A program made the position numbers and the translations under genes. The notes beneath the pieces are model-generated. The model ran no database searches. It had not been told where the DNA came from and was given only the letters and a program-made list of their open reading frames with translations. From Filimonas effusa (GTDB taxonomy: Bacteria > Bacteroidota > Bacteroidia > Chitinophagales > Chitinophagaceae), in the NCBI RefSeq assembly GCF_004118675.1, contig NZ_SDHZ01000001.1:744001-808000 (forward strand): a stretch of 64,000 nt of DNA. Direction: 5' to 3'. Shown in pieces: positions 55,303 to 64,000 of this stretch (position 1 is its first letter; every line of letters starts with the position of its first letter).

Positions 55303-56515
55303 CTTCAACGGCTGCTACTGTTTTATCGGCATCGAAGAAGTTCACCAGTTTATTGATGACCTGTTCTACTACTGCATCGGGGCAACTGGCGCCACTGGTG
55401 ATCAATATGCGGACTGGTGTGCTTTGTGGCAGGAACTGTTTTACGAGTGTTGTTTCTTTTGTTTGCCAGTTACAGTGCAACAATTCTTCGCGGCTGATGA
55501 TCTTTTCGGGACTATCGATAAAATAAGTTGGTAAACGCTGCTCACACAGTTCAACGAGGTGTGAGGTGTTGGAGGAGTTGTAACCGCCTACTACAATAGC
55601 CAGGTCGGCAGGGGTTTCGAGCATGCCTGCAACAGCGGACTGGTTGTCGTTGGTGGCATAACACAAAGTGTCGCGTGTATCGGCAAAGCGTTCTCCTATG
55701 GTTGTATCATCTAACTGGTAGTGTGACCTGATCTCCTGTTTCAGGAAGTCGGCTATTGCCTGGGTATCGGTTGCCAGTTGTGTGGTTTGGTTGACAACAC
55801 CGATGCGCCGGAGGTCTTTTTCTGCCTGGAATCCTTTGCTGTAGCGGCCTTTGAACTGTTCATAGAAATCAGCCGGGGCTTTTTCGCCGGTGATATATTT
55901 TGCGAGTTCCTTTGCTTCCGCCATATCGTTGATGATGATGGTGGGCGTGTGTGATGATGCGTGAGAAAAGGTAGCCCTTGTTTCTTCGTGTTTGGGTTTT
56001 CCGTGTACTACAATGCTATATCCTTTTTGAGCTATCTGCTCACTACGGTTCCAGACCTTTTCTACAAACGGGCAGGTGGTATTGTATTTATGAGTTGGGA
56101 TGCCTTTACTTTCGAGTAAGGCTTCGATTTCAAGCGTAGTGCCGAAGGCGGGGATGATGACCACGTCGTTTGGAGTAATGTCGTCGAACGGTATCAACTG
56201 ACGGCCATAGGTATCCTGTAAAAACTGAACGCCTCTTTCCTGGAGATCGGCATTCACCTGGGGGTTATGGATCATTTCGGAGAGGAGGAAAATGCGTTTA
56301 CCGGGGTTGGCGTCTATGGTGTTAAAAGCAATTTCAATCGCGTTCTCTACGCCATAGCAGAAGCCGAAGTGGCGGGCGAGATAGATCTGAACCGGGCCGA
56401 AATCGAGCAACGTAGGGGTAAAGTCCTTTTTCAACTTATCCTGTTGTTTACGATGCTGTTTGATGGCGCTGATGAGACCGCTGCGATAGATATTTGGAAC
56501 GTTGAATTGCTTCAT
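55286..56515 (-). CDS. ispH: 4-hydroxy-3-methylbut-2-enyl diphosphate reductase
   Basis: The product is 409 residues, longer than the roughly 315 of E. coli but usual for the Bacteroidota form. The three iron-sulfur Cys are in GFCYGVENA (Cys53), NTTCPFVEKVW and SGASCPDAVV. The substrate-binding HGKPKHEET segment is also present. It is the last enzyme of the methylerythritol phosphate isoprenoid pathway. Confidence 0.95.
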   Translation of the reverse strand: MKQFNVPNIYRSGLISAIKQHRKQQDKLKKDFTPTLLDFGPVQIYLARHFGFCYGVENAIEIAFNTIDANPGKRIFLLSEMIHNPQVNADLQERGVQFLQDTYGRQLIPFDDITPNDVVIIPAFGTTLEIEALLESKGIPTHKYNTTCPFVEKVWNRSEQIAQKGYSIVVHGKPKHEETRATFSHASSHTPTIIINDMAEAKELAKYITGEKAPADFYEQFKGRYSKGFQAEKDLRRIGVVNQTTQLATDTQAIADFLKQEIRSHYQLDDTTIGERFADTRDTLCYATNDNQSAVAGMLETPADLAIVVGGYNSSNTSHLVELCEQRLPTYFIDSPEKIISREELLHCNWQTKETTLVKQFLPQSTPVRILITSGASCPDAVVEQVINKLVNFFDADKTVAAVEANFVN

Positions 56516-56659
56516 AAGCGCAAATGTACAATAGTAGTGGCGATTTTAGACTTGGCCAGGTAAACCTGTTCGTTTGCGCTTTGCTGTTATTCCGGGGGCT
56601 GGCAATGGCCCGGAAACAGCGGGGGGACTGCTTCCGGTGTTGCCTGCGGTGGGGTTTTA

Positions 56660-57310
56660 TTAGTAAGCTGCTGTGAATCTTTTTTTCAGGAATTGTTTGT
56701 TTTCGACTTCGTCGATGACTGCTACGGCGAGGTCTTCGCCTGATAATATGCTTTTGCCATGAGCATCGAAAACGGGTTCGTCGGTGCCGAGGCGGTATTT
56801 ACCGGTGCGGCCGGTGGTGATGCCCTGGTGCATTTCGATAGCGGGGCTGAAGAAAGTCCAATCCAGTTCCTGGTTGTTTTTGAGGATATTCAGGTAGTCT
56901 CTTGCAGCGGTAGCGCCGGGTTTGAAGGCTTCGGGGAAATGGGGGCCATCGACCAGCTGTGCGCCGTTGATATATAAGCTGCCTGCTCCGCCGATGACGA
57001 TAAGACGTTTAACACCGGATTTAACAGTAGCTGCTTCAATATCTTTACAACCCGCCAGGAAATCGGCGTAGAGATTTGGGTTGGTCCATCCGGCGTTGTA
57101 GGCGCTTAATACGAGGTCGTGGCCTTTGAGCAGGCCGGCTAAATCATCGACGTTGTTCACATCGCCTTTAACGATATTCAGATGCTGATCTGTTACCGTT
57201 AATTTGGACGGGTCGCGCACGATGGCAGTTACTTCATGTCCTCTTTGTAACGCTTCTTTAAGCAGGTTGGCACCTACAAATCCTGTGGCGCCGATTAGTG
57301 CAATCTTCAT
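56660..57310 (-). CDS. NAD(P)-binding atypical SDR (NmrA/YwnB-like)
   Basis: The product is 216 residues. The Rossmann motif IGATGFVGANLLKEAL opens the protein, and VTAIVRDPSKL and NIVKGDVNNVDDLAGLLKGHDLVLSAYN follow as in NmrA/YwnB-like proteins. The active-site Tyr of classical SDRs is not evident. It is 58 bases downstream of the Rrf2-type regulator on the same strand. A TGTAA-N9-TTACA operator-like repeat lies just upstream, so it is probably the target of that regulator. The substrate is unknown. Confidence 0.88.
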   Translation of the reverse strand: MKIALIGATGFVGANLLKEALQRGHEVTAIVRDPSKLTVTDQHLNIVKGDVNNVDDLAGLLKGHDLVLSAYNAGWTNPNLYADFLAGCKDIEAATVKSGVKRLIVIGGAGSLYINGAQLVDGPHFPEAFKPGATAARDYLNILKNNQELDWTFFSPAIEMHQGITTGRTGKYRLGTDEPVFDAHGKSILSGEDLAVAVIDEVENKQFLKKRFTAAY

Positions 57311-57332
57311 TTGATACTATTTAGTGATTAAT

Positions 57333-57351
57333 TGTAAGGTGATTTGTTACA
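57333..57351 (-). promoter_or_regulatory. operator-like repeat upstream of the NAD(P)-binding protein gene
   Basis: TGTAA-N9-TTACA, 23 bases before the ATG at 57310. Half-sites and spacing are identical to those of the repeat before the Rrf2 gene. Confidence 0.6.
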
Positions 57352-57368
57352 GTTTAAGTTAAAAAAAA

Positions 57369-57779
57369 TCAGGAGAACTTTCCTGAGAAGGCTGCCAGGC
57401 TGGTTTGGTTTAATTCATTCACCAGTGCAGCTTCTGCAGCTGCAAAGAGAGATCCGATGTGCTGATTAATCTGCCGTCCAACGGGGCAATAAGGGTTAGG
57501 TTCATTTTTATTGGAGCCCAACAGCGCTGCAGGTTTAACTGCCATATAAATTTCTGATAACAGGATATCGCGAGCTGGGCGGGCCAAAGTACTGCCGCCA
57601 TTTTTTCCTTCTTTACTGTCTATAAAACCATATTTTTTAAGGTTACTGATCTCTTTGCGAACGATGGCGGGGTTGATATTGATGCTGCCTGCGATATAAT
57701 CGGATGACAGTAACTCGTTGCCAGCCCGCTCGAGCAGTGTAAGGATGTGGATGGAAACCTGGAAGCGGGCATTGTTCAT
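57369..57779 (-). CDS. Rrf2-family transcriptional regulator
   Basis: 136 residues from the ATG at 57779 (MNNARFQVSIHILTLL). The frame extends 27 bases upstream through the operator-like repeat, but the inner start matches family length. The winged helix-turn-helix (ELLSSDYIAGSININPAIVRKEISNLKKYGFI) and KEGKNGGSTLARPARDILLSEIY are typical of the YwnA-like group. Only one Cys (NPYCPVGRQI) is present, so an iron-sulfur cluster with three Cys is unlikely. It probably represses itself and the following gene through the paired TGTAA-N9-TTACA sites. Confidence 0.9.
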   Translation of the reverse strand: MNNARFQVSIHILTLLERAGNELLSSDYIAGSININPAIVRKEISNLKKYGFIDSKEGKNGGSTLARPARDILLSEIYMAVKPAALLGSNKNEPNPYCPVGRQINQHIGSLFAAAEAALVNELNQTSLAAFSGKFS

Positions 57780-57780
57780 T

Positions 57781-57801
57781 CTGTAATATTTTCTGTTACA
57801 G
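57781..57801 (-). promoter_or_regulatory. operator-like repeat upstream of the Rrf2 gene
   Basis: CTGTAA-N9-TTACAG, a perfect 6-bp inverted repeat one base upstream of the ATG codon. Binding here would block transcription or translation initiation of the regulator gene. Confidence 0.62.
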
Positions 57802-57863
57802 TACAAAGCTAAGGAGCTTCCTCCAGCTGGAAAAGTTAAAAATCCCTTCCTCCTTTAAAACCC

Positions 57864-57871
57864 TATTTTTG
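57864..57871 (+). promoter_or_regulatory. -7 element TATTTTTG of the ABC-F gene
   Basis: Exact TAnnTTTG match ending 4 bases before the ATG (57876). The transcript would have a very short leader or none, unless the true start codon is further downstream. Confidence 0.4.
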
Positions 57872-57875
57872 CGCC

Positions 57876-59801
57876 ATGCATTATGTTTCAGCTGAAGGGC
57901 TTACAAAGAGTTATGGTGTTAATCCTTTATTCAGGAATATTTCTTTCCATATCAATGAAGGTGATAAGATTGCGTTGATAGCCCGTAACGGGGTAGGTAA
58001 ATCGACCTTACTGCGAATTTTAACCGGCCAGGAGACACCTGATTCGGGTAAACTGTTCATACATAAGGATGTTACTGTTGCGTTATTTGAGCAGGATCCC
58101 AAGTTTGATGAAAACAGGACTGTACTTGAGAATATATTTCATGTGAACCACCCGGTACTAAACGTGATCAGGGAGTATGAAGCGGCAGCCGAGGCGGAGG
58201 ATGGTGAGGCGATGGCGGAGTTATTCGGAAAAATGGATGATCTGAATGCCTGGGAGTTTGAGGTGAAGGTAAAGCAGATCCTCAGCAAGCTGAATGTACA
58301 TCATTTGCAGCAGAAGGTATCGGACCTGAGTGGTGGGCAGCGTAAGCGGGTGGCATTGGCGAAAACGCTGATAGATATAGGGTTTGAGCATAAGCATACG
58401 TTGCTTATGATGGATGAACCTACCAACCATCTTGATGTGGAGATGATAGAGTGGCTTGAAAACTATCTGAACCAGGAGAATGTTACGTTGCTGCTGGTAA
58501 CGCACGACCGTTATTTTCTCGATGCGGTGAGTGAAGAGATCTGGGAGCTGGAACGGGAGAATCTTTATGTTTATACAGGTGATTACGAGACTTATATGGA
58601 GCGTAAGGCTGCGCGTATTGAGAGTGAGCAGGCCAGTATTGACAAGGCTAAGAACGAATACCGTAAAGAGCTGGAGTGGATGCGTAAGCAGCCTAAGGCG
58701 CGTACTACCAAGAGTAAGAGCCGCCAGGATAGTTTTTACGATGTAGAGGCCAGGGCCAAACAGAAGATCGAAGATGCGCAGGTGCAGCTACAAGTGAAGA
58801 TGAGCCGTTTGGGAGGTAAGGTTATTGAAGCCAAGAAAGTTTACAAGAGCTATGGTGATCTGGCCATTTTAAAGGGTTTTGATCATACCTTCTCGAAAGG
58901 GGAAAGAGTTGGGGTGATAGGTAAGAACGGTGTTGGTAAGAGTACCTTTCTGAATATATTGCAGCAATTGGAGCCTGCGGACAGTGGTAAGATAAATGTG
59001 GGTGATACTATTGTGTTCGGTAACTTTTCGCAGCAGGGACTTGTAATAAAAGAAAACGTGCGTGTTATAGAATACGTGAAGAATATTGCAGAAAATTTTC
59101 CCCTTGCCAATGGCGGCAGTTTAAGTGCTGCGCAGTTCCTGGAGTTATTCCTGTTCACTCCTGACAAGCAATATACTTATGTGAATTCGCTGAGTGGTGG
59201 AGAGAAGAAAAGGCTGCAATTGTTGTCTGTTTTGTTTCAAAACCCGAATTTCCTCATACTGGATGAGCCTACCAATGACCTGGATTTGCCTACACTGGCG
59301 GTGCTGGAGAATTTCCTGAGTGAGTATAAGGGGTGTGTGCTTATTGTTAGTCATGACCGTTACTTTATGGACAGGCTTGTTGATCACCTGTTTGTTTTTG
59401 AGGGGGATGGCGTTGTAAGAGATTTTCCGGGCAACTATAGCAATTACCGGATCTGGCTTAAGGAAAATGACAAGAAGGAGAACAAGTGGCAGGTGCTGGA
59501 GGCGCATAAGAGCCAGGGGAAATCGCTTGAAGATGCTTCGGGCAAGCCTGTTAGTATAATGCCGGAAGCTGTGCCTGGTGCGGCAAAGAAGAAAGCAAGC
59601 TTTAAAGAAAAGCGTGAGTTTGAGTTGCTGGAAAAGGAGATGCCTGCATTGGAAACTGAAAAGGAGCAACTCACTGCGCAGATGGGAGCAGCGGGTTTAT
59701 CGTTTGAGCAATTGAATCAATTAAGTGCCCGTATTGGTGAGATTACAGCGTTGTTGGAAGAGAAAGAATTGCGTTGGCTGGAATTAAGTGAATTAATGTA
59801 G
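57876..59801 (+). CDS. ABC-F family ATPase (Uup-like)
   Basis: The product is 641 residues with no membrane segments. It has two ABC domains: Walker A ARNGVGKSTLL and GKNGVGKSTFL, signatures LSGGQRKRVALAK and LSGGEKKRLQLLS, Walker B LLMMDEPTNHLD and FLILDEPTNDLD. A linker (YETYMERKAARIESEQASIDKA) joins the domains. A C-terminal coiled coil (about 560-640, FELLEKEMPALETEKEQL) is as in Uup. ABC-F proteins act on ribosomes or, for Uup, on DNA branch intermediates. The gene is divergent from the Rrf2 unit. Confidence 0.93.
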   Translation: MHYVSAEGLTKSYGVNPLFRNISFHINEGDKIALIARNGVGKSTLLRILTGQETPDSGKLFIHKDVTVALFEQDPKFDENRTVLENIFHVNHPVLNVIREYEAAAEAEDGEAMAELFGKMDDLNAWEFEVKVKQILSKLNVHHLQQKVSDLSGGQRKRVALAKTLIDIGFEHKHTLLMMDEPTNHLDVEMIEWLENYLNQENVTLLLVTHDRYFLDAVSEEIWELERENLYVYTGDYETYMERKAARIESEQASIDKAKNEYRKELEWMRKQPKARTTKSKSRQDSFYDVEARAKQKIEDAQVQLQVKMSRLGGKVIEAKKVYKSYGDLAILKGFDHTFSKGERVGVIGKNGVGKSTFLNILQQLEPADSGKINVGDTIVFGNFSQQGLVIKENVRVIEYVKNIAENFPLANGGSLSAAQFLELFLFTPDKQYTYVNSLSGGEKKRLQLLSVLFQNPNFLILDEPTNDLDLPTLAVLENFLSEYKGCVLIVSHDRYFMDRLVDHLFVFEGDGVVRDFPGNYSNYRIWLKENDKKENKWQVLEAHKSQGKSLEDASGKPVSIMPEAVPGAAKKKASFKEKREFELLEKEMPALETEKEQLTAQMGAAGLSFEQLNQLSARIGEITALLEEKELRWLELSELM

Positions 59802-59863
59802 TGATTTTCTTCTTTTACCGGTTTGTTAGGCCTAATTTTAGCATGTACCTGAACACCTTAATT

Positions 59864-61819
59864 ATGAAAATGGCCGGCAATCAGAAATATGAAGAGCTGC
59901 ACTTTGTAGACAGCACTAAAGCAGTCTGGAACTATTCTTTGTTTAGCGATGAAGACATCCGGAATTTTCAAAATGGCACTCACTATCGTTTATATCGTGT
60001 TTTTGGCAATAAGCAGCTGGAGGTGCTTGGTACCAACGGAACCTATTTCGCTGTATGGGCGCCTAATGCTACCAAGGTAACCGTTATCGGCAACTTCAAC
60101 CATTGGGATAAAGATGCGCATCCTCTTTTTGTGCGGTTAGATAAGTCGGGGATCTGGGAAGGGTTTATTCCACATGTTAATCGCGGAGAGTCGTACAAAT
60201 ATCATATTCACGGATATAATGGTGTGCAGGTTGACAAGGGGGATCCTTTTGCTCATTTCTGGGAAAAGCGTCCACTTACTGCTTCTATTGCATGGCAACC
60301 TGAATACCAGTGGCAGGATCACAGCTGGATAAAAGAAAGGGAGAAGCATAATGCGCTTGATGCTCCTTTTTCTGTTTATGAGGTGCATTTAGCCAGTTGG
60401 ATGCGTCCGGATAAATACAATGAAGAGCGTTATAACAGCTATGCGCAGATAACGGAGCTGCTGGTTCCTTATGTGAAAGAGATGGGTTTTACCCATGTTG
60501 AGTTTATGCCATTGATGGAGCATCCGTTCGATGGCAGCTGGGGGTACCAGGGTACTGGTTTTTTTGCTGCTACTTCCCGTTTTGGCAGTCCTGAAGATTG
60601 TATGGCCATGATTGATGCGTTGCACCGGGCTGGCATTGGTGTTATACTTGACTGGGTGCCTTCTCATTATCCTTATGATGCGCATGGTTTGTTTATGTTT
60701 GATGGTACGCATACTTATGAGTATGCGGATATGCGCAAGGGGTTTCATCCTGACTGGAATTCTTATGTATTCAACTATGAGCGGGGAGAGGTGAAGAGCT
60801 TTTTGATCAGCAGCGCGTGCTATTGGTGTGAGCAGTTTCATGCTGATGGTTTACGGGTTGATGCTGTGTCGTCTATGCTCCGGTTAGATTATAGCCGTTC
60901 TGAAGGGCAGTGGGAGCCTAACCGGTATGGGGGTAATGGTAATATAGAAGCCATTGCTTTTATCAAAGACTTAAATGAAACATTATACCGTGATTTTCCT
61001 GATGTGCAGGTTATTGCGGAAGAGGCCACTGACTGGCCGGGCATCAGCAAGCCTACGTTTGCGGGAGGTCTTGGGTTTGGGATGAAGTGGATGATGGGCT
61101 GGATGCATGATACGATCAATTATTTCAAGCGTGATCCGTATGTTCGTCCTCATTACCAGGATCAGCTGAGCTTTAGTATGATGTATTTCTACAACGAGAA
61201 CTTCATGCTGCCGTTGAGTCATGATGAGGTGGTACATGGTAAAAGCCCGATGATCTATAAGATGCCGGGTGATGACTGGCAGAAGTTTGCCAACCTGCGT
61301 TTATTGTATAGTTATATGTTCACGCATCCGGGGGGCAAGCTGCTGTTCATGGGTAATGAATTTGCGGCTACCAGTGAATGGAATTACAAGACCGAGCTGC
61401 AGTGGGAACTGTTACAGTATGTAAGCCATAGCGGCATGAAAAACTGTGTGCAGAAGCTGAATGAGCTTTACCGGAATGAACCGGCGTTGTATGAACTGCA
61501 ATTTGTGCCTGGTGGTTTTGAGTGGGTGGACCTGGATCATCGTGATGCTGCTGTTGTCGCCTACAAGAGAAAGGGACATATGAAAGATGATGATGTATTG
61601 GTGATATTGAACATGACGCCTGTTGTGCGTTGGGACTGGACCCTTTATGTGAAGGGCAAGGAGCAGTGGAAGGAGATCTTCAATAGTAATGATGCTTCGT
61701 TCTGGGGTACGGGGGATGTTTACAACCCGGATATCGAGGTGACGCTGGTGGATGAGGAAACCGATACTTACCAGTTAAAGGTGCATTTGCCCGCGTTGGG
61801 GGCGATTGTTTTGAAATGA
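59864..61819 (+). CDS. glgB: 1,4-alpha-glucan branching enzyme
   Basis: About 651 residues from ATG 59864 (MKMAGNQKY). Upstream in-frame starts at 59843 (ATG) and 59801 (GTG) are less likely because a -7-like TAATTTTA lies at 59833-59840. The CBM48 domain (FAVWAPNATKVTVIGNFNHWD) is followed by the GH13 barrel with DGLRVDAVSSMLRLDY (nucleophile Asp), VIAEEATDWPG (acid/base Glu) and LSHDEVVHGKSPM. A C-terminal beta domain ends the protein. It introduces alpha-1,6 branches into glycogen. No other glycogen gene is adjacent. Confidence 0.94.
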   Translation: MKMAGNQKYEELHFVDSTKAVWNYSLFSDEDIRNFQNGTHYRLYRVFGNKQLEVLGTNGTYFAVWAPNATKVTVIGNFNHWDKDAHPLFVRLDKSGIWEGFIPHVNRGESYKYHIHGYNGVQVDKGDPFAHFWEKRPLTASIAWQPEYQWQDHSWIKEREKHNALDAPFSVYEVHLASWMRPDKYNEERYNSYAQITELLVPYVKEMGFTHVEFMPLMEHPFDGSWGYQGTGFFAATSRFGSPEDCMAMIDALHRAGIGVILDWVPSHYPYDAHGLFMFDGTHTYEYADMRKGFHPDWNSYVFNYERGEVKSFLISSACYWCEQFHADGLRVDAVSSMLRLDYSRSEGQWEPNRYGGNGNIEAIAFIKDLNETLYRDFPDVQVIAEEATDWPGISKPTFAGGLGFGMKWMMGWMHDTINYFKRDPYVRPHYQDQLSFSMMYFYNENFMLPLSHDEVVHGKSPMIYKMPGDDWQKFANLRLLYSYMFTHPGGKLLFMGNEFAATSEWNYKTELQWELLQYVSHSGMKNCVQKLNELYRNEPALYELQFVPGGFEWVDLDHRDAAVVAYKRKGHMKDDDVLVILNMTPVVRWDWTLYVKGKEQWKEIFNSNDASFWGTGDVYNPDIEVTLVDEETDTYQLKVHLPALGAIVLK

Positions 61820-61975
61820 TATCACAAACCTTTCAATAGAGCAGCCTGCCTGAGGCAATTCCGTATCTGCTTTCCTGCGAGCATTTTGCTCAGGCTTATC
61901 AGGGTTTAGTTTCTGTATTATCCTTGTACGATAGCAAACAAGCGTATCTGGCTTGGGAGCCTCCGTGTATATGTT

Positions 61976-62019
61976 GGAGGTGATCCCTCCTTACGTGATG
62001 CGTACCTCCGAGTTTTTTT
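61976..62019 (+). terminator. intrinsic terminator after glgB, with possible alternative hairpin
   Basis: GGAGGT (61976-61981) pairs with ACCTCC (62004-62009), followed by seven T (62013-62019). An upstream CCTCC (61960-61964) could instead pair with the same GGAGG, a mutually exclusive arrangement. The T-run overlaps the folC stop codon on the other strand. Confidence 0.65.
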
Positions 62020-63307
62020 ATGTATTAACTTCTGCTACGAGGAAGATACTGCCGCATACAACAATAAGATCTTCTTTGTGGGTTTTTGTTTTCGCTTCCT
62101 GTAAAGCAGTATTTACGTTGGGGTAGGTATGCCCTTTCAGCTCATATTCTGCGGCCTGCGCGGATAGTTCTGCTGCGTTGAGCGCGCGGGGGATCTGTGC
62201 CTGGGTGAAGTAATAATGTGCTGTTGGAGGAAGCAGGGATAAGACTTTGCGGATGTCTTTGTCTTTCACCATTCCTATTACGAGATGCAGTTCGTTATAG
62301 GTACAGAGTTCCAATTGCCGTAACATTTGTTGTACGCCGTCTTCGTTATGGCATACTTCCAGGATCACATCGGGGTGTTCTGCTATTAGTTCCCAGCGGC
62401 CGTGCAAGCCGGTGAGTTTTTTTACATGCATTAATGCGTGTTGCAGATGAAGATCGGTTATGTGCCATCCTTGTTGCCGCAAGTGATCTACTGCGGTTAG
62501 AACAGATAAGATATTTTTAGTTTGATAGATGCCTGGGAGGTCGAGCGTAAAAGTTTTACGTTCGTCGTTCGATAAATGCGCTACTGTGAGTTGTAAATGG
62601 TGGCGCTGGTAGTGCCAATCGCTTACATAATACTTATGCGGTGCGAAGGTGACAGGCGCTTCGAGTTTGGCTGCGTGTTGTTCGAATACGGGCTGTGTTT
62701 CGGGGATTATTTCGCCTATGATAACGGGGATATGCGGTTTTATAATACCTGCTTTTTCCGAAGCTATCAGTGGTAAGGTGTCACCCAGCAACTGCATGTG
62801 ATCGTAGCCTATGTTAGTGATGATACTTAGTTCCGGGGTTATAACGTTGGTGCTGTCGAGGCGGCCACCGAGTCCGGTTTCTATGATAGCAATATCCACC
62901 TGTTCTTTTGCGAACCATTCAAATGCCATTGCTACGGTGATTTCGAAGAAGGAAGGTTCGATCTTTTCTATGGTGGGGATAATGCGTTGCGTGAAATCGA
63001 TGACGAACTGTTCGCTGCATAATTGTCCATTGATCCTGATACGTTCCCTGAAATCCTTAAGATGGGGTGAGGTGTAAAGGCCGGTTTTGTAACCGGCGGT
63101 TTGTAAAATTGCTGCCAGGGAATGGCTTACCGAGCCTTTTCCGTTGGTACCTGCAATATGAATTGTTTTCAGTTTCTTATGCGGGTTGCCCAGTGCCTCG
63201 CAAAGGGCGAGTGTATTGTTAAGGTCTTTTTTAAAAGCTGATGCTCCCAGTTTGCTGAACATAGGGAGTTTTTCGAAAAGGTATTCGAGCGTTTGTTCGT
63301 AATTCAT
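62018..63307 (-). CDS. folC: bifunctional folylpolyglutamate synthase/dihydrofolate synthase
   Basis: The product is 429 residues. The P-loop IAGTNGKGSVSHSLA (51-65), YTSPHLKDFRERIRING, and ETGLGGRLDSTNVI are Mur-ligase-family motifs of FolC. It adds glutamate to dihydropteroate and to reduced folates. It lies 141 bases downstream of the TonB-like gene on the same strand. Confidence 0.95.
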   Translation of the reverse strand: MNYEQTLEYLFEKLPMFSKLGASAFKKDLNNTLALCEALGNPHKKLKTIHIAGTNGKGSVSHSLAAILQTAGYKTGLYTSPHLKDFRERIRINGQLCSEQFVIDFTQRIIPTIEKIEPSFFEITVAMAFEWFAKEQVDIAIIETGLGGRLDSTNVITPELSIITNIGYDHMQLLGDTLPLIASEKAGIIKPHIPVIIGEIIPETQPVFEQHAAKLEAPVTFAPHKYYVSDWHYQRHHLQLTVAHLSNDERKTFTLDLPGIYQTKNILSVLTAVDHLRQQGWHITDLHLQHALMHVKKLTGLHGRWELIAEHPDVILEVCHNEDGVQQMLRQLELCTYNELHLVIGMVKDKDIRKVLSLLPPTAHYYFTQAQIPRALNAAELSAQAAEYELKGHTYPNVNTALQEAKTKTHKEDLIVVCGSIFLVAEVNT

Positions 63308-63448
63308 ATCGTTGAATTACGCAAATTTAGCGGGCGGAGGTGATTGTTTGTGTTTTTAAGCCTGTTATTGTTTCTACTTTGCTTTGAGGTGCTAATTCAA
63401 ATGTTTGAAGTCTGCTTATACTAGTGATCACCCGGCCTTGTTTGGGGC

Positions 63449-64000
63449 TTAGCCTTTTAGTTTGAAGTCGAAGACGATGGTTCCTGCCTGCTGATCGGCG
63501 GAGCCTTCGTTGAATTTCAACTGCAATGCTTTTTTGCGTGCGATATTGCGGATGTTGGCGTTGGTTGTGGTGGTGCCTTTGGGGTTGATGTTGGCGCTTG
63601 TAACCACCCCTGATCTATTGACTATAACGTCTACCGCTACTTTAGCATTTTCGTTGAAGTCGTCTTCGAAAGAGGGGAAGCGTGTGAACCTGCGGCCTTG
63701 TAAGCCGCTTCTGATGGCGACGCCGCTTTTACCTGTGCCGCCATTGCCCGTATAGCTATCTGAATTGGGATTGCCGTTGGGTTTACCCTGATCGCCGTGG
63801 CCGCCTGCTATGCCCTGGTTGCGTACGCCATTGTAGCTGTCGGCATTGTTGCCTCCTGTTCCCTGGGCGGTGCCGCCTCCGTATAAAGCTTTTGGCTTGG
63901 GTGGTTTGGGAGTTGCTACGGCTGGTTTATTATTGTTTTTAGCGGGTGCTTTTACTGTTGTGGTACGTGTTGCTTTGGGCTTTTCTACTGGTTTTGGGGA
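63449..64000 (-). CDS. TonB-like energy transducer, C-terminal part (runs off the window)
   Basis: The frame ends at TAA (63449-63451) and is open to the right edge, giving 184 codons of a protein whose start lies outside. The visible N-terminal part is Lys/Pro-rich (KPVEKPKA, ATPKPPKPKALYGGG), the usual periplasm-spanning linker. A Gly/Asn-rich stretch follows, then a TonB-C-like domain (about the last 90 residues; VAVDVIVNRSGVVTSANINPKGTTT, IARKKALQLKF). It would couple the proton gradient to outer-membrane transporters such as the SusC proteins here. ExbB/ExbD genes probably lie just beyond the edge. Confidence 0.85.
   Translation of the reverse strand, partial: SPKPVEKPKATRTTTVKAPAKNNNKPAVATPKPPKPKALYGGGTAQGTGGNNADSYNGVRNQGIAGGHGDQGKPNGNPNSDSYTGNGGTGKSGVAIRSGLQGRRFTRFPSFEDDFNENAKVAVDVIVNRSGVVTSANINPKGTTTTNANIRNIARKKALQLKFNEGSADQQAGTIVFDFKLKG

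Noticed and set aside
56516-56659. GC-rich repeat-like sequence between ispH and the NAD(P)-binding gene, considered as a terminator
   Set aside because: Several G-runs and C-runs can pair, but no clean stem is followed by a T-run on the needed strand.
1-64000. tRNA, rRNA, riboswitch and CRISPR signals
   Set aside because: I looked for TPsiC-like GGTTCGA motifs with matching acceptor stems and for regularly spaced repeats and found none. One GGTTCGAA (18722) lies inside the GH106 gene without tRNA folding.

Overview
The window reads as a chromosomal segment of a Bacteroidota bacterium, most likely a member of Chitinophagaceae or a close relative. The evidence is two SusC/SusD pairs, a FecI-type sigma/FecR pair, a protein with a type IX secretion (type B) C-terminal sorting domain, long IspH and FtsK forms typical of the phylum, weak Shine-Dalgarno signals, and several promoters with the Bacteroidota -7 element TAnnTTTG. 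No tRNA, rRNA, CRISPR array, insertion sequence or phage gene was recognised.

Layout. Positions 127-4982 (minus) hold a giant secreted adhesin-like protein and a DinB-family protein. Positions 5520-23800 (plus) form a polysaccharide utilisation locus for the rhamnogalacturonan-I backbone and side chains: sigma factor, FecR, SusC, SusD, PL11 lyase, two CE12 acetylesterases, GH106 rhamnosidase, GH2 beta-galactosidase-like enzyme and GH105 unsaturated-uronyl hydrolase, closed by a terminator. After a 1-kb gap with two decayed or leader-like copies of a SusC 5' end, a second SusC/SusD pair follows (24852-29594). Positions 29674-34005 carry a DHA2 efflux pump, an unannotated DUF3175 remnant, a Tat-signal SDR dehydrogenase and a Tat-signal alkaline phosphatase.

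Positions 34232-45073 form an oxygen-limitation region: a NorC/NorB-like respiratory pair with a DUF1275 membrane protein, divergent from pyruvate formate-lyase and bifunctional AdhE, then a split ThrE-type exporter and an OFA-family (oxalate/formate-type) transporter. The norC, pflB and OFA promoters each carry a TGAY-N4-RTCA palindrome whose centre lies exactly 29.5 bp upstream of a TAnnTTT(G/C) element. This suggests a local CRP/FNR-type regulon joining NO/oxygen respiration, mixed-acid fermentation and formate export.

Positions 45453-64000 are mostly housekeeping: accA-dapA-esterase-M28 peptidase, ribonuclease Z, FtsK, LolA, cytidylate kinase, IspH, an Rrf2 regulator with a neighbouring NAD(P)-binding protein (two identical-geometry operators TGTAA-N9-TTACA), an ABC-F ATPase, glycogen branching enzyme, FolC, and the 3' part of a TonB-like energy transducer running off the right edge. 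Family calls come from motif recognition by eye; no database search was run.
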